The notes: generated from the letters alone by a model not told the origin. Positions 48,537 to 58,930 are shown, numbered from the stretch's first letter. The stretch is 64,000 nt of DNA from Agrobacterium arsenijevicii (GCA_000949895.1 JWIT01000007.1:364560-428559); one strand, 5' to 3'. A program made the numbers and translations.

Positions 48537-49874
48537 TTAAACCGGGGGCTGTGGATATGCCCCACGGCCAAACAAACCCGCGACTGCATTCGCCAACTCA
48601 AGGTCGAAGCGCGGCAGAAAAAGATCGAAGGGTGCAAGCCTCGGCCCGATGGTGACGGCGCCCTCCAGAGAGGCCTGACCGGCAGCCGGTGCGGTGATTT
48701 GCGGCAGGATCGCCATCGCCTGTTTTGCCACCCCAACCGGCACCGACGGAAAAAATGCCGCCGCATCCGAGGCCTCCCCCGCCATGCCCGCAGCAATACT
48801 GACCGGAAAGGCCGTCCCGTTTTTTACAAAGAAGCGATCGTCCCACAGGCCCTGCGCTCCGTCCTCAAGGTCAAGCTCCGGCAGGTTTCGGTGCTCGCGA
48901 AAAAGATAAAGCCCATCCCGCCGCCGATCGAGAAGAACGCGACCGACCGTCATCCGCCCGGTCTCCCCCGTTTTCAGAAACAGCAAGACCCGCTCCATGC
49001 TGCTGGCCGCTGGGAAATAGGCCCTTCCGCCAAGATTGGCGATGAGCGCCGCCAGCCCGTGCCGGAATTCGGGAAGATCCGGCATCAGCTCGTCGCCGGA
49101 TAATCTGGCGAGCGCCGCATGAAAGACTTCTACGTGTTGTCGCAGGAAAACGGCCGTTTTCTCGGAAAGAGCCTGCCTTTTGGCAGCAGCCTCCACATCA
49201 AGCTGGACCGGGGAGCCGGAAAGCGAATGGCGCACGCGCACGCGCTCATAGCGCGCGTTTTCGTTGCTCGGGTCGTCAAGCCAGCCACGCGAGCGGGATA
49301 ATACGAAATCGCGGATCGCCTGTCTTTCACAACTCAAGAACGGCCGCACGATCCAGTGGCGTCCATCATATAAAACAGCATCAGCCATGCCGGAAAGACC
49401 GAGATTGTCATCGCCGCCGCTTCGGGCAGCACGCATCGCCACGGTTTCCCGCTGGTCGCCGAGAGTATGCCCGGTAACCACAAGATCGGCACCAATGTCG
49501 CGGGCGACCTCGGCAATCAGGCGATATCGGGCAAGACGGGATGCTTCGGAAATACCGGAAGCTGGTTTGACGCCATCCCATCGGCGCACGGCATGGGGGA
49601 TGCCGAGTTCGGCGCAGAGCAAGGAGACCTTGCGGGCCTCGTCGGCGGATTCCACTCTCAGCCCATGATCAACCGTGACGGCGGAAAGCTGCACCCGGCC
49701 GCGACCCGCCTCCGCCGTTGCCTCTTGCAATGCCAGCAACAGGCCGGTGGAATCGCTGCCGCCGGAGATTGCGACGAGGATATGGGTGGGTTTGCGAAGA
49801 TTTTCGACGAAGGACCTTGCCGCCGCAAGCGGCGCAACTGTCTTTTCGTTCAAAATGCGGGCATCAACCGGCAT
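48537..49874 (-). CDS. tilS: tRNA(Ile)-lysidine synthase
   Basis: 445 residues. The PP-loop SGGSDST is at 37-43, followed by [43 protein letters not shown] and [30 protein letters not shown], which are signature segments of TilS. It converts C34 of tRNA-Ile(CAU) to lysidine so that it reads AUA. The substrate shares the CAU anticodon with the phage tRNA at 13689. The gene starts 30 bp after cpoB and shares its direction, so it is probably in the tol-pal-cpoB transcript. Confidence 0.96.
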   Translation of the reverse strand: MPVDARILNEKTVAPLAAARSFVENLRKPTHILVAISGGSDSTGLLLALQEATAEAGRGRVQLSAVTVDHGLRVESADEARKVSLLCAELGIPHAVRRWDGVKPASGISEASRLARYRLIAEVARDIGADLVVTGHTLGDQRETVAMRAARSGGDDNLGLSGMADAVLYDGRHWIVRPFLSCERQAIRDFVLSRSRGWLDDPSNENARYERVRVRHSLSGSPVQLDVEAAAKRQALSEKTAVFLRQHVEVFHAALARLSGDELMPDLPEFRHGLAALIANLGGRAYFPAASSMERVLLFLKTGETGRMTVGRVLLDRRRDGLYLFREHRNLPELDLEDGAQGLWDDRFFVKNGTAFPVSIAAGMAGEASDAAAFFPSVPVGVAKQAMAILPQITAPAAGQASLEGAVTIGPRLAPFDLFLPRFDLELANAVAGLFGRGAYPQPPV

Positions 49875-49904
49875 GGAAAGACTACCGCCGCGGCAGGGGG
49901 AAGA

Positions 49905-50897
49905 TTAGCAGCTCAGCCGCTTCTGTTCGCTGGCAACCTTGTTCAGCACAGTCTTCGAAGCACTGGGATAACGCTTCGGCACCTCGCGCAGCGTAGCGCA
50001 GGCGGTTTCGGTATTGTCCAGAGCCGCAAGCGACATGCCGAGCTTCATCAGCATTTCCGGGGCTTTCGGAGACTTGCCATAGGTCTGATGGCCGTTCAGG
50101 AAGGTTTTTGCCGCCTCGTTGAACTTGCCCTGCGAATATTGTGCCTCGCCCAGCCAGAAGCTGGCATCGGCGGCCTTGGTGCCCTTGGGGTAACCCTGGA
50201 GATATTGCTGGAACCCCTGCTCCGCCAGCTTGTAATCGCCAGAAAGAACATGGCCGTAAGCGGCCTGATAGATATCGCTCTCGCTGGTGAGCGCTGCCGT
50301 GTTGACCGGATCGGTCTTGCGCGTACCGTTGCCGGTGGTGACGCCCGGAAGATTGCCGGAAGAGTTGTTGGCACCCTGGTTCAATGAGCCGCCGATCGGC
50401 ATGCCCTTGGAATCCAGCTCGATGGAGCCAAGCGTCGTCTCTCCCGGTGCGCTCGTCTGAGCATTGCTCGGGGCGGACGGCGAAACGGAAGCGCCACCCT
50501 GAGGTGGCGTTTCGATGATCGTTGCAACGTCGTCGCTCGGCGGGGTAGCCGGAGTGGCCTCCGCCTTCTTTTTCGGCGCGGTGGTGCTTGCGCCTTTGCC
50601 GCCTTCCAGTTCCTGGAAGCGGAACTCATTGTCTTCCTGCGCCTTGCGGATCGTTTCCTGCATCTGCAAAAGCTGGAAGCTCATTTCTTCGATGCGGCCG
50701 TTGAGCTGCCGGATCTGTTCCTCAAGCTGCTGAACCTTATAGGCTTCATTGGCCTGAACTCGCACAATCGGAGCCTGCTGAGAGTTGATCGTGCCGAAGC
50801 TACCCCCCGCACCGAACAGCGGACCCGAAACGGCTGTGCCGCTCAGGCCGGTGCAGGCTGCAAGCCCCAGCATTCCCGCCACGACAAGTTTCTTCAT
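49905..50897 (-). CDS. cpoB: Cell division coordinator CpoB (YbgF)
   Basis: 330 residues. Signal peptide/lipobox-like N-terminus (MKKLVVAGMLGLAACTGLSG, with LAAC at residues 12-16). Coiled coil at about 47-95 (NEAYKVQQLEEQIRQLNGRI, QLLQMQETIRKAQEDNEFRF), a Pro/Ala/Ser-rich linker, then a TPR domain (YQAAYGHVLSGDYKLAEQGFQ, YPKGTKAADASFWLGEAQYS, AKTFLNGHQTYGKSPKAPEM). CpoB links peptidoglycan synthesis (PBP1B) with Tol-Pal during constriction. It directly follows pal, the conserved order. Confidence 0.95.
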   Translation of the reverse strand: MKKLVVAGMLGLAACTGLSGTAVSGPLFGAGGSFGTINSQQAPIVRVQANEAYKVQQLEEQIRQLNGRIEEMSFQLLQMQETIRKAQEDNEFRFQELEGGKGASTTAPKKKAEATPATPPSDDVATIIETPPQGGASVSPSAPSNAQTSAPGETTLGSIELDSKGMPIGGSLNQGANNSSGNLPGVTTGNGTRKTDPVNTAALTSESDIYQAAYGHVLSGDYKLAEQGFQQYLQGYPKGTKAADASFWLGEAQYSQGKFNEAAKTFLNGHQTYGKSPKAPEMLMKLGMSLAALDNTETACATLREVPKRYPSASKTVLNKVASEQKRLSC

Positions 50898-50994
50898 CTC
50901 ATTCGTCCTGCCTTAAGTGATTTGCACCGGAATGGCGCAAGCCGGATTTTTTCCATATCAACCAAAAAAGCAACTTAACTTCGGCCAAACTATG

Positions 50995-51026
50995 AAAAAA
51001 ACGAAAGGCGGCCCATAGACCGCCTT
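50995..51026 (-). terminator. Terminator between pal and cpoB
   Basis: On the minus strand AAGGCGG..CCGCCTT form a 7-bp stem around an 8-base loop, followed by TCGTTTTTTTC. It ends the pal message; partial read-through would supply cpoB. Confidence 0.7.
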
Positions 51027-51055
51027 CCATTCAAGATCACAAAAGCGTTAGGCAA

Positions 51056-51589
51056 TTACATGCCCGCGCCACCGAGAACCGTCACGGCGCGGCGGTTCTG
51101 CGACCAGCAGGAAATGTCGTCGCAAACGGCGACCGGCTTTTCCTTGCCGTAGGAGATCGTCTTCATGCGGCCTGCCGGAACACCCTGGGAAGCCAGGAAG
51201 TCGCGGGTTGCAGCGGCACGACGGGCGCCGAGCGCCAGGTTGTATTCACGCGTACCACGTTCGTCGGCATGGCCTTCGACGGTGATGGCGTATTTCGGGT
51301 AACGGGCAAGCCACTGTGCCTGGCGCTGCAGCGTCTGCTGCGCATCTGCACGGATCGAGGTCGAGTCCGTGTCGAAGAAGATGCGGTCGCCGACATTGAC
51401 CGTGAAGTCCTGCTGGGAGCCGGGCGTCGCAGAACCCGCACCGCCGAGACCGAGTTCACCGGCGCTGTTCGGCATGTTCTTCTTGTTCGCGCAGCCTGCG
51501 AGAGCAAGAGCGAGCGTCATGGCGATAACAGCCGGGTTACGGGCCAGTTTCTGCATCGGGCTGAGTGCCGAAATGTGTGTACGGCTCAT
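51056..51589 (-). CDS. pal: Peptidoglycan-associated lipoprotein Pal
   Basis: 177 residues. The lipobox LALAGC places the lipid-bearing Cys at 33 after a 32-residue signal; the first 12 residues before MQKL are a likely extended start (an inner ATG at residue 12, 51556, is also plausible). The OmpA C-terminal domain is complete: RIFFDTDSTSIRADAQQTLQ, KYAITVEGHADERGTREYNLALGARRA with the Asp/Arg peptidoglycan-binding pair. Pal anchors the outer membrane to peptidoglycan and is pulled by TolB during division. It lies between tolB and cpoB. Confidence 0.96.
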   Translation of the reverse strand: MSRTHISALSPMQKLARNPAVIAMTLALALAGCANKKNMPNSAGELGLGGAGSATPGSQQDFTVNVGDRIFFDTDSTSIRADAQQTLQRQAQWLARYPKYAITVEGHADERGTREYNLALGARRAAATRDFLASQGVPAGRMKTISYGKEKPVAVCDDISCWSQNRRAVTVLGGAGM

Positions 51590-51751
51590 CGCCGGTCTCT
51601 CCTTGGGATTTCAATAACGTTGCCAGACACTAACGGATCGAGGTTAATAGCTGACAAACGCTTATGGTTAACAGAAAGGAAACGTCCCACTTTTTTGCTC
51701 CCTCACAACACTTTGCGGCAAGAAAGAGGCGGCTTCCCGTACGACATGCGT

Positions 51752-51790
51752 AAAAAACATGACGGCGCCGGATGTGCCGGCGCCGTCATG
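51752..51790 (-). terminator. Very strong terminator of tolB
   Basis: A perfect 14-bp stem CATGACGGCGCCGG / CCGGCGCCGTCATG with a 5-base loop, followed on the minus strand by TTTTTTA. It lies 11 bp after the tolB stop and separates tolB from pal. Confidence 0.9.
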
Positions 51791-51800
51791 GCAGTCAATA

Positions 51801-53108
51801 TCAGTCCAGAAGCGGCGACCAGGCCGGGTCCGAAGCGAAGGTAGGCGTCTTGATCAGCTGTTCGTTATAGCCGGTCAGGTCGATCGAATAGAGCTGCGGA
51901 CCACCAGCGCCAGCGTTCTGGCGGAAGAACATCAGCACGCGGCCGTTCGGCGCCCAGGTGGGGCCTTCATTGTGGAAGCCGCTGGTCAGGATGCGCTCAC
52001 CCGAACCGTCGGTCTTCATCACGCCGATCGAGAACTTGCCGCCCGACTGCTTGGTGAAGGCAATCAGATCGCCGCGCGGAGACCATACCGGCGTGGAATA
52101 GGAACCGTCGCCGAAAGAAAGGCGCTGCTGGCCGGAACCATCCGCATTCATCACGTAGATCTGCTGACGGCCGCCACGGTCGCTTTCAAAGGCAACGCGC
52201 TGCCCATCCGGGGAGAATGACGGTGCCGTATCGATTGCGGACGTATTCGTCAGGCGCGTCGTGGTGCGCGAACGCAGGTCCATGGTGTAAATATTGGCGT
52301 TGCCGTCCTGCTGAAGGCTCATGATGACCTTCTGGCCATCCGGTGAGAAGCGCGGCGAGAACGTCATGCCGGGGAAATTACCGACCACTTCGCGCTGCCC
52401 GGTTTCAAGCTGCAGCAGGTAGACGCGCGGTTGCTGGCCTTCGAACGACATGTAGGTGACTTCCTGACGGTTCGGCGAAAAACGCGGCGTCAGAACGATG
52501 TCGTTCGAATTGGTGAGGTTGCGGACGTTGAAACCGTCCTGATCCATGATCGACAGCTGACGCTTGCGCGCTGTCTTCGGGCCGCTTTCGGAAACGAAAA
52601 CGACACGGGTGTCGAAATAGCCCTTTTCACCGGTAACGCGCTCATAAATGGCGTCGGCGATGATATGAGCGACACGGCGCCAGTTTTCCGGCTGCGTGAA
52701 GAACTGCTGTCCAGTCATCTGCTGGCCTGCGAAAGTATCCCACAGACGGAACTCGGCGCGCAGACGACCGTCGCTTTCACGCGTCACACGGCCGGTCACA
52801 AGTGCCTGCGCGTTGATGACCTTCCAGTCCTCGAAACGCGGCTGCTGATCCGGGTTGGCGATTTTCTCGATGAAGGCACTCTTGTTGACCGGCGCGAACA
52901 GACCGGAACGCTGCAGATCGGCCGCGATGACGGCCGAAACCTGCGCGCCAATGCCGTCGCCCGACATGAAGTCGGTGATGGCGATGGGCAATGGCTCGAC
53001 GTTACCCTTGTTGATGTTGATTTCCACCCGCGCAAAAGCCGGTGCGGAGAAAACCGACATGAGGGCCGCGACAGCGAGCACCAGCCGGATCGGCGAAAAT
53101 ATCTTCAT
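51801..53108 (-). CDS. tolB: Tol-Pal protein TolB
   Basis: 435 residues from ATG 53108 ([20 protein letters not shown]), with a signal peptide cut after AFA; ATG 53132 in an ATGA overlap with tolA is the other possible start. TolB N-terminal domain ([40 protein letters not shown]) and a C-terminal six-bladed beta propeller with repeated SPDG motifs ([49 protein letters not shown]). Periplasmic partner of TolA and Pal. Confidence 0.97.
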   Translation of the reverse strand: MKIFSPIRLVLAVAALMSVFSAPAFARVEININKGNVEPLPIAITDFMSGDGIGAQVSAVIAADLQRSGLFAPVNKSAFIEKIANPDQQPRFEDWKVINAQALVTGRVTRESDGRLRAEFRLWDTFAGQQMTGQQFFTQPENWRRVAHIIADAIYERVTGEKGYFDTRVVFVSESGPKTARKRQLSIMDQDGFNVRNLTNSNDIVLTPRFSPNRQEVTYMSFEGQQPRVYLLQLETGQREVVGNFPGMTFSPRFSPDGQKVIMSLQQDGNANIYTMDLRSRTTTRLTNTSAIDTAPSFSPDGQRVAFESDRGGRQQIYVMNADGSGQQRLSFGDGSYSTPVWSPRGDLIAFTKQSGGKFSIGVMKTDGSGERILTSGFHNEGPTWAPNGRVLMFFRQNAGAGGPQLYSIDLTGYNEQLIKTPTFASDPAWSPLLD

Positions 53109-53128
53109 GTTGCCAGGCCTTTCAGCAT

Positions 53129-54298
53129 TCATAGCAATTCACTGGGATCGAAATTCACTACGACTTCGTTCCATGCATCATATTTGTCGGCAGGAAGGTT
53201 CGTGAACGGAGCAGAACGCATGATGGCGCGATAAGCTCCGCCGGAAAGAGCACGGCGTGTTCCCTCGGAACCACCCGTTGCTTCGATCTCGGGCCTGCCG
53301 ATGATGGACCCATCACGGTCAAGCTTCATGGTGACCCGAACACGAACGTCCGAGGCATCCGCCATGCCGGGAATGATCTGCCAGTTCTTCTGGATCGCGC
53401 CACGCAGCGCATCCATTTCCGTCTGGCTGAGCGTCGAACCGCCCGTGGTCTTTTTGCCGCCAAGCGATGCCTGCTGGGTGGAGCGCTTTGCACCACCACC
53501 GGAGGGCGCCTGCTTGTTCAAAAGCGCGGCAACATCGTCAGCGTTAAAATCGCTTTCCTTCGACGAAGCGGACTTCGCAGTTTCCTGCTTTTTCTCGCCC
53601 GGCTTCTTGTCGGAAGGCTTGTCCGCGGACTTCGCCTGATCGGGCTTGGTCTCGGCAGGCTTCTCAGCGGGCTTCTGCTCGGCAGGTTTGGTTTCAGCCT
53701 GTTTCGGCACTTCCGGCTTCGGCGGCTCCGGGCGGGCATTGGGGCGCGGCACATTCGGCGGCACGGGAATCTCGGCCGGCTCCTGCTGCACGGGCGGCGG
53801 CTCTTCCGCCTTGGTTTCCTGCGGCGGCGGCTCGTTCTTCGGCTGCGGTGCGATCTCGGGTTTGGTTTGCGGCAAGGCGGCCATTTCCTGCGGCTTGGGG
53901 GCCGAGGTTTCTTCCTTGACGATTTCCTTCACCTCGTTCGCCTTGGTATCGACGACCGGTTGCGGCTTTTCCTGCTTTGGCGGGGCAGCGGCGCTGATAT
54001 TGTCGTTGGGCTTAGTGGTAGGCGTCGGCGGCGCTTCGATATCGGCGGTGTTGTTGCCGACGTTCTGGGCGTTTGCGACGATGTCCGGACGCGTGGTCGG
54101 AACCGGGGCCGACTTCTCCGCCTTTGGAGCTTTCTTGTCGCCCTGCTGGATCTGGCTCAATTCCTCGATAGGTACCAGCTCCACGGGCAAGGCCTCGGCC
54201 TGCGACACGTCAAGAGGCTCCGGCGAGCCCAGGGAAATGAGGGCGAAAGCCAGAAGCGACACGTGCACGATCGCGGATGTGGTAAGGCTGCCCTTCAT
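53129..54298 (-). CDS. tolA: TolA / TonB-like energy-transducing protein
   Basis: 389 residues from ATG 54298 ([20 protein letters not shown]); the TTG at 54310 would add four residues. One N-terminal membrane helix (about 5-25), a very long central region rich in Pro, Lys, Glu and Ala (residues 40-280, for example [20 protein letters not shown]) that reaches across the periplasm, and a C-terminal TonB/TolA-like domain ([40 protein letters not shown]). It couples proton flow through TolQR to TolB-Pal. The stop overlaps the first tolB ATG (ATGA). Confidence 0.93.
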   Translation of the reverse strand: MKGSLTTSAIVHVSLLAFALISLGSPEPLDVSQAEALPVELVPIEELSQIQQGDKKAPKAEKSAPVPTTRPDIVANAQNVGNNTADIEAPPTPTTKPNDNISAAAPPKQEKPQPVVDTKANEVKEIVKEETSAPKPQEMAALPQTKPEIAPQPKNEPPPQETKAEEPPPVQQEPAEIPVPPNVPRPNARPEPPKPEVPKQAETKPAEQKPAEKPAETKPDQAKSADKPSDKKPGEKKQETAKSASSKESDFNADDVAALLNKQAPSGGGAKRSTQQASLGGKKTTGGSTLSQTEMDALRGAIQKNWQIIPGMADASDVRVRVTMKLDRDGSIIGRPEIEATGGSEGTRRALSGGAYRAIMRSAPFTNLPADKYDAWNEVVVNFDPSELL

Positions 54299-54306
54299 CG
54301 CTGACG

Positions 54307-54765
54307 TCAATTGTCCTGTTTCTGCTGAGTCACAAGGCCGATATTCTTGAAGCCCGCTGCCTGGATACGCGCCATCACGTCGGCGACGACGCCATATGCG
54401 GCAACGGAATCCGCGCGCACGAAGATGCGTTCGTTATAACCCGTCGTGGCGATTGCCTGCAGCTTGTCGGCCACTTCGGCTGCCTGAATTTCAGTTTCCT
54501 GCAAATGGATCTGGCCATTGGCATTGACGGAAATCGTGATCGGCTGCGTGTCCGAATTCAGCGCGTTGGCGGATGTCTGCGGCAGATCGATTGGAACGCC
54601 GACCGTCATCATCGGTGCGGCCACCATGAAGATGATGAGCAGCACGAGCATGACGTCGACCAGCGGCGTCACGTTGATCTCGCTGATCGCGCCGCCCCTG
54701 CGACGACCGCCGCGCCCACGGCGTCCACCGGAACCGCCGCTGTTGCCACCTGCTGACATACCCAT
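54307..54765 (-). CDS. tolR: TolR / ExbD-family protein
   Basis: 152 residues. Gly/Arg-rich N-terminus (GGSGGRRGRGGRRRGGA), one membrane helix (VDVMLVLLIIFMVAAPMM) with the essential proton-path Asp in LVDVMLV, then a periplasmic domain ending FKNIGLVTQQKQDN. It is the inner-membrane partner of TolQ. The conserved PLVDVML is the diagnostic segment. It ends 8 bp before the tolA ATG. Confidence 0.96.
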   Translation of the reverse strand: MGMSAGGNSGGSGGRRGRGGRRRGGAISEINVTPLVDVMLVLLIIFMVAAPMMTVGVPIDLPQTSANALNSDTQPITISVNANGQIHLQETEIQAAEVADKLQAIATTGYNERIFVRADSVAAYGVVADVMARIQAAGFKNIGLVTQQKQDN

Positions 54766-54811
54766 AACGTTTACTCCATTTTGCCTTTCGGCAAATTACT
54801 GCGCGGCGCGC

Positions 54812-55531
54812 TTATTGGGCGGCCTGCCGCGTCTGAAGTTTTTCATCGATCTGGCGCGACAGGATCGCGGAGAACTCGTCGGCGAAACCTTCCATGCGAG
54901 CGGAAAGCTTGTGCGCGTCAGCCGTGAACTTGTTGTAGGCGATAACCGCAGGAATAGCGGCGACAAGGCCGATGGCCGTTGCCAGAAGCGCTTCGGCGAT
55001 ACCCGGCGCCACGACCGCAAGGTTGGTGGACTTCGAACCGGCAATCGCCTGGAACGAGGTCATGATACCAACGACCGTACCGAAAAGACCGATGAACGGA
55101 CCCGCCGAACCGATGGTGGCGAGCGAACCGAGGCGGGCCTCGAACTGTTCGCCTTCGCGAGCAATCGTCACGTCCATCGCCCGGTCGATACGCATCTGCA
55201 GACCGATGGGCGAACGCGCGCCACGTTCGAATGATTTCTTCCACTCCCGCATGGCGGAAACGAAAATTGCCGCAAGACCGACGTTCTGGCGTTCCGCCAG
55301 CGTACGGTAAAGCTCCTCAAGCGACTGGCCCGACCAGAAGACCTGTTCGAACTGGTCGAACTGGCGCTTTGCCTTGCCGAAGCTTACGTATTTGTCGAAG
55401 ACGATCGCCCACGTCCAGACCGAGGCGGCGATAAGTCCAATCATGACGAACTTCACGATGAGGCCCGCCTGCATAAACAGCGCCCAGAGACTTACATCGT
55501 GCGTCGCCGCTGCCAAACCTGCCTGTTCCAT
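54812..55531 (-). CDS. tolQ: TolQ / MotA-ExbB-family protein
   Basis: 239 residues from ATG 55531 (MEQAGLAAATHDVSLWALFM). Three transmembrane helices: one near residues 20-42 and a pair in LGSLATIGSAGPFIGLFGTVVGIMTSFQAIAG and ATAIGLVAAIPAVIAYNKF. The GTVVGIM/ GP.(I)GLFGT stretch is diagnostic for TolQ/ExbB. It forms the proton channel with TolR. First gene of tolQRAB; a 261-bp gap with the likely promoter separates it from ybgC. Confidence 0.96.
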   Translation of the reverse strand: MEQAGLAAATHDVSLWALFMQAGLIVKFVMIGLIAASVWTWAIVFDKYVSFGKAKRQFDQFEQVFWSGQSLEELYRTLAERQNVGLAAIFVSAMREWKKSFERGARSPIGLQMRIDRAMDVTIAREGEQFEARLGSLATIGSAGPFIGLFGTVVGIMTSFQAIAGSKSTNLAVVAPGIAEALLATAIGLVAAIPAVIAYNKFTADAHKLSARMEGFADEFSAILSRQIDEKLQTRQAAQ

Positions 55532-55792
55532 AAATATCCAATCCCCGAATCCAAACGCCCGGTACGGGACCGGGCGATTCAAACGCGTGTTAACGCTCGA
55601 AGTCGTGTGGCATCAGCCACAAACCCCTTTGCCATACCCCGATACTTGCCAGTAAGCCTTACTTGCCAATAAATTTGGTGAAAGGAAGGCGTGCGCCGCA
55701 CAAATGCCAGTTGCTAAAGTAAGACACCATTATGGTTAAAGGAGTGTTACAACCACGCCACGCTCCATGGATTTACTGGACCGGCCCTTAAC

Positions 55793-56233
55793 TTACTTCA
55801 GGAATTTTTCGGCAACCGTCTCCGGAAGGCGCCTTGGCCGGCCATTGGCATTGATGACGGCAATGATGACCTTGGCGGCGACAAGCAGCGTTTCGCCGCG
55901 CCGGATTTCCTGATTAAGCACCATTTTCGCGCCACCCGCCTTTTCGGTAACGGTGGTGATCGTCAGCACATCATCCATCCGCGCCGGGGTCTTGAAATCG
56001 ATCTCCATGCGGTGAACGACGAAAACAAGCCCCTCCTCGTCGGCGGTCAGCAGCGCGCTTTGCTCGCAGCCGAGGCAACGCAGATAATCGGTACGCCCAC
56101 GCTCAAGAAAATGCAGATAACGCGCGTGATAAACGAGACCGGAAAAATCCGTGTCCTCATAATAGACCCGCTGTGTCAGGCGGTGCCCATGTTCGATGAG
56201 TTCGCCTGAAAGCGAAACCACAAGCTCGCTCAT
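55793..56233 (-). CDS. ybgC: Tol-Pal-associated acyl-CoA thioesterase YbgC
   Basis: 146 residues with a hot-dog fold: RVYYEDTDFSGLVYHARYLHFLERGRTDYLR (catalytic Asp in EDTDFSGLVYH), then GLVFVVHRMEIDFKTPARMDDVLTI. It hydrolyses short-chain acyl-CoA or acyl-ACP and is the usual first gene of the tol-pal operon. The start overlaps the stop of the upstream Nudix gene by 4 bases. Confidence 0.95.
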   Translation of the reverse strand: MSELVVSLSGELIEHGHRLTQRVYYEDTDFSGLVYHARYLHFLERGRTDYLRCLGCEQSALLTADEEGLVFVVHRMEIDFKTPARMDDVLTITTVTEKAGGAKMVLNQEIRRGETLLVAAKVIIAVINANGRPRRLPETVAEKFLK

Positions 56234-56766
56234 GATATCTCCTTGGAAAATTCGGCCGCTTCGAAACGACCTTCGCGGACGATAAGATGTTCGTGCTGCC
56301 GAGGCAGCGTCTCGATGCGTTCGGCGATGAAACGGGGTCTGAGATCGTGCTCCAGCAGAGCGGAAGCTTGCGCAGGCAGCCAGCGGAACTCCACCTCGAC
56401 GCCATCCAGCACCCGATGCACGATGTCGCTTTCATGGAAAGGCAAAGGCTGGCGCAGCGAAATCAGGTAATAAAATGCCAGCTCATGCGCAGCATAATCG
56501 TCATAGGCGAAAAAATTCTCGGCGGACCAGAGAAGGCGCTCGACGGCGCAATCCCGGTCCAGCTCCTCGCCGATCTCGCGGATAATGGTTTGCTGCGAGC
56601 TTTCGCCGATTTCCGCCCGCCCGCCCGGCAGGGCCCAATAGCTGTCCCTGGTACCGCGCTGGACGAGAAGATGGTCATCGTGGAAAATCAACGCTGCCAC
56701 ACGCATGCTAAACAGCTGCGGCTTGTGGTCCAGCCGGATCATGTGGCGTTCGGGGGCAGAGGTCAT
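56230..56766 (-). CDS. Nudix hydrolase (first of a tandem pair)
   Basis: 178 residues. The Nudix box GGRAEIGESSQQTIIREIGEEL (Gx5Ex7REUxEE pattern intact) sits at about 48-70, with MRVAALIFHDDHLLVQRGTR before it and ENFFAYDDYAAHELAFYYLI after. It pairs with a second Nudix gene (56763-57290) that shares the same layout and about half its residues by eye. Substrate is unknown; nucleotide-sugar or damaged NTP hydrolysis are the usual options. Confidence 0.93.
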   Translation of the reverse strand: MTSAPERHMIRLDHKPQLFSMRVAALIFHDDHLLVQRGTRDSYWALPGGRAEIGESSQQTIIREIGEELDRDCAVERLLWSAENFFAYDDYAAHELAFYYLISLRQPLPFHESDIVHRVLDGVEVEFRWLPAQASALLEHDLRPRFIAERIETLPRQHEHLIVREGRFEAAEFSKEIS

Positions 56767-57290
56767 TTCTCGTCCAGATTGCCGTCATGCCACACAAGGT
56801 GTTTCGTGGTCTCAGGCAAATGTTCTATTTCGTTGGCGATGAAATAGGGTGGAATATCGAGTTCCGTCAATGCCAGCCGGGTCGCAGCAACCCAGCGGAA
56901 TTCAAGCTCGTTGTCGCCATCCTGAACGCGGTGGATGATATCGGTCGGATGAAAGGCAAGTGTCTCCGGCAGATCCATCAGGTAATAAAACCCGAGTTCG
57001 TGCCAGTCCTTGCCCTCATAATGGAAAAAATTCTCCACCGCCCATAAAAGCCGCCCGACCTTGGCCTCGACGCCAAGCTCCTCCACCATTTCGCGCGCCA
57101 GTGTTTCTTCGGAGCGCTCGCCCATTTCGGCGCGGCCACCCGGAAAGGTCCAGAATTTCTCATGCGAGGCTCGATGCACCAGTACGTGACCATCACGAAA
57201 CGCCAGCCCCGCAACGCGCATCTGGAAAATGCGTTTCGGCTTGAATTTCATGCGGATGCGGGTGTCCTGCACTTTGGTGTCTTGCGTCAT
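56763..57290 (-). CDS. Nudix hydrolase (second of a tandem pair)
   Basis: 175 residues from ATG 57290 (MTQDTKVQDTRIRMKFKPKR), which overlaps the DinB stop (TAATG). The Nudix box GGRAEMGERSEETLAREMVEEL is intact. The flanking segments MRVAGLAFRDGHVLVHRASH and RLLWAVENFFHYEGKDWHELGFYYLM line up with the next gene, so the two are tandem duplicates. Its stop overlaps the next start by 4 bases. Confidence 0.93.
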   Translation of the reverse strand: MTQDTKVQDTRIRMKFKPKRIFQMRVAGLAFRDGHVLVHRASHEKFWTFPGGRAEMGERSEETLAREMVEELGVEAKVGRLLWAVENFFHYEGKDWHELGFYYLMDLPETLAFHPTDIIHRVQDGDNELEFRWVAATRLALTELDIPPYFIANEIEHLPETTKHLVWHDGNLDEK

Positions 57291-57871
57291 TAACTGAACC
57301 TGCTGGCTGGAAACATCAAATCGGTTTCCGTCCACCCTAACGCATCCATCTCGGCTTTTCTTGCCTTTGCGTCGTCTCCCACAATGAATTCATCCAGTTG
57401 CGGCGGATCGATCCTGGTGCCGGACAACATCGCATGCACCTGCCCGCGATGATGCGTCTGGTGCTGGAAGAGATGGGAGAGCACATCGTCGCGACGATCC
57501 TGCTGAATGCGCGCGCCGCGATGAACATTGACGGTGGCTGCCAACCCCTCTCCATCGAGCATGTCGACAAAAGCGATCAGTTCGTTGTCGAGTTCCGCCT
57601 GGGCGACGCGCATCTCCGCCATGGTGGCGAAAGGCTCTTCTTCGTCAAAAGCGGCAAGCCCCAGCGTCCCGCCTTTGACGGCATCGATATAAAAACGGTC
57701 GACAGTGTAGATATGGTTCAGGGTCGCGCGAAGGGTGGGGAAGAAACTGACCCGAGGGGCCACGAACTCTTCCTGCGAAAGCTGAAGACAGGCTTGATGC
57801 AGCCGGAAATTGGCCAGTTTGTTGTTGCGTGCAAGTTTGCGGAAGACCCGCGAAGAATCATATTCTGGCAT
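57290..57871 (-). CDS. DinB-family metal-binding protein
   Basis: 193 residues. Three histidines expected for the DinB/YfiT metal site are visible: LRATLNHIYTVDRFYIDAV, and HLFQHQTHHRGQVHAMLSG with the double His. Starts MPEYDSSRVFRKLARNNKLANFRLHQAC. DinB proteins form a four-helix bundle; members are thiol-dependent transferases, but the substrate is unknown. It ends in a TAATG overlap with the Nudix gene and begins 18 bp after ruvB. Confidence 0.92.
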   Translation of the reverse strand: MPEYDSSRVFRKLARNNKLANFRLHQACLQLSQEEFVAPRVSFFPTLRATLNHIYTVDRFYIDAVKGGTLGLAAFDEEEPFATMAEMRVAQAELDNELIAFVDMLDGEGLAATVNVHRGARIQQDRRDDVLSHLFQHQTHHRGQVHAMLSGTRIDPPQLDEFIVGDDAKARKAEMDALGWTETDLMFPASRFS

Positions 57872-57889
57872 ATGCGTCTCCTCTTGCGC

Positions 57890-58930
57890 TCAATCCTCTT
57901 CCAGCGTCAGACGGAACTGCGCCGCCTCGAGATCCTTTGGCGGCTGCATGCCCAGATGTTTCCAGGCCGTGCCCGTCAGAACGCGGCCGCGTGGCGTGCG
58001 CTGGATGAAACCTTGCTGGATCATGTAGGGTTCGATGATGTCCTCGATCGCATCACGCGGCTCCGACAGACCGGCTGCAATGGTCTCGATACCAACCGGG
58101 CCACCGCCGAAATTGACCGCGATCATGGTCAGATAACGCATGTCGAGCTGGTCGAGGCCCATTTTGTCGACAAGCAGCCGCGTCAGCGCTTCATCGGCAA
58201 TCTCCCGCGTGACGGCTTCGGCGCGCGCCACCTCGGCGAAATCGCGCACCCGGCGCAACAGCCGTCCGGCGATGCGTGGCGTGCCGCGCGCGCGTCTTGC
58301 TATTTCACGTGCACCCTCGTCCGTCATATTGAGGCCCATCAGCCGCGCGCCGCGCCGAACGATCAATTCCAGCTCATCGACGGTGTAGAAGGCCAGCCGC
58401 ACGGGAATACCGAAACGGTCACGCAGCGGCGTCGTCAACAGACCGAGACGCGTGGTTGCAGCAACGAGGGTGAATTTGGAGAGGTCGATCTTCACCGAGC
58501 GCGCCGCAGGCCCCTCGCCGATGATGAGATCGAGCTGGAAATCCTCCATCGCCGGGTAGAGAATTTCCTCCACCGCCGGGTTGAGACGGTGGATTTCGTC
58601 GATGAAGAGCACGTCACGCTCCTCAAGATTGGTCAGAAGTGCGGCGAGATCACCCGCCTTGGCGATCACCGGTCCGGAAGTGGACTTGAAATTGACGCCA
58701 AGCTCCTTGGCCATGATCTGCGCCAGCGTGGTCTTGCCGAGACCGGGCGGGCCGACGAACAGCACGTGATCCAACGCCTCGCCACGGTTCTTGGCGGCCT
58801 CGATAAACACCTTGAGATTGGCGCGGGCCTCCGCCTGGCCGGTAAAATCGTCCAGCGACTGCGGACGCATGGTGGTGTCGATATCCTCACCGCGCTTGTC
58901 CGCCGAAATCAGTCTGTCCGCATCGCTCAT
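57890..58930 (-). CDS. ruvB: Holliday junction helicase motor RuvB
   Basis: 346 residues. [20 protein letters not shown], Walker [17 protein letters not shown], Walker [21 protein letters not shown], sensor [17 protein letters not shown] and the winged C-terminal domain ([26 protein letters not shown]) are all intact. It drives branch migration with RuvA. Gene order ruvC-ruvA-ruvB is as in most bacteria, with 139 bp between ruvA and ruvB. Confidence 0.98.
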   Translation of the reverse strand: MSDADRLISADKRGEDIDTTMRPQSLDDFTGQAEARANLKVFIEAAKNRGEALDHVLFVGPPGLGKTTLAQIMAKELGVNFKSTSGPVIAKAGDLAALLTNLEERDVLFIDEIHRLNPAVEEILYPAMEDFQLDLIIGEGPAARSVKIDLSKFTLVAATTRLGLLTTPLRDRFGIPVRLAFYTVDELELIVRRGARLMGLNMTDEGAREIARRARGTPRIAGRLLRRVRDFAEVARAEAVTREIADEALTRLLVDKMGLDQLDMRYLTMIAVNFGGGPVGIETIAAGLSEPRDAIEDIIEPYMIQQGFIQRTPRGRVLTGTAWKHLGMQPPKDLEAAQFRLTLEED

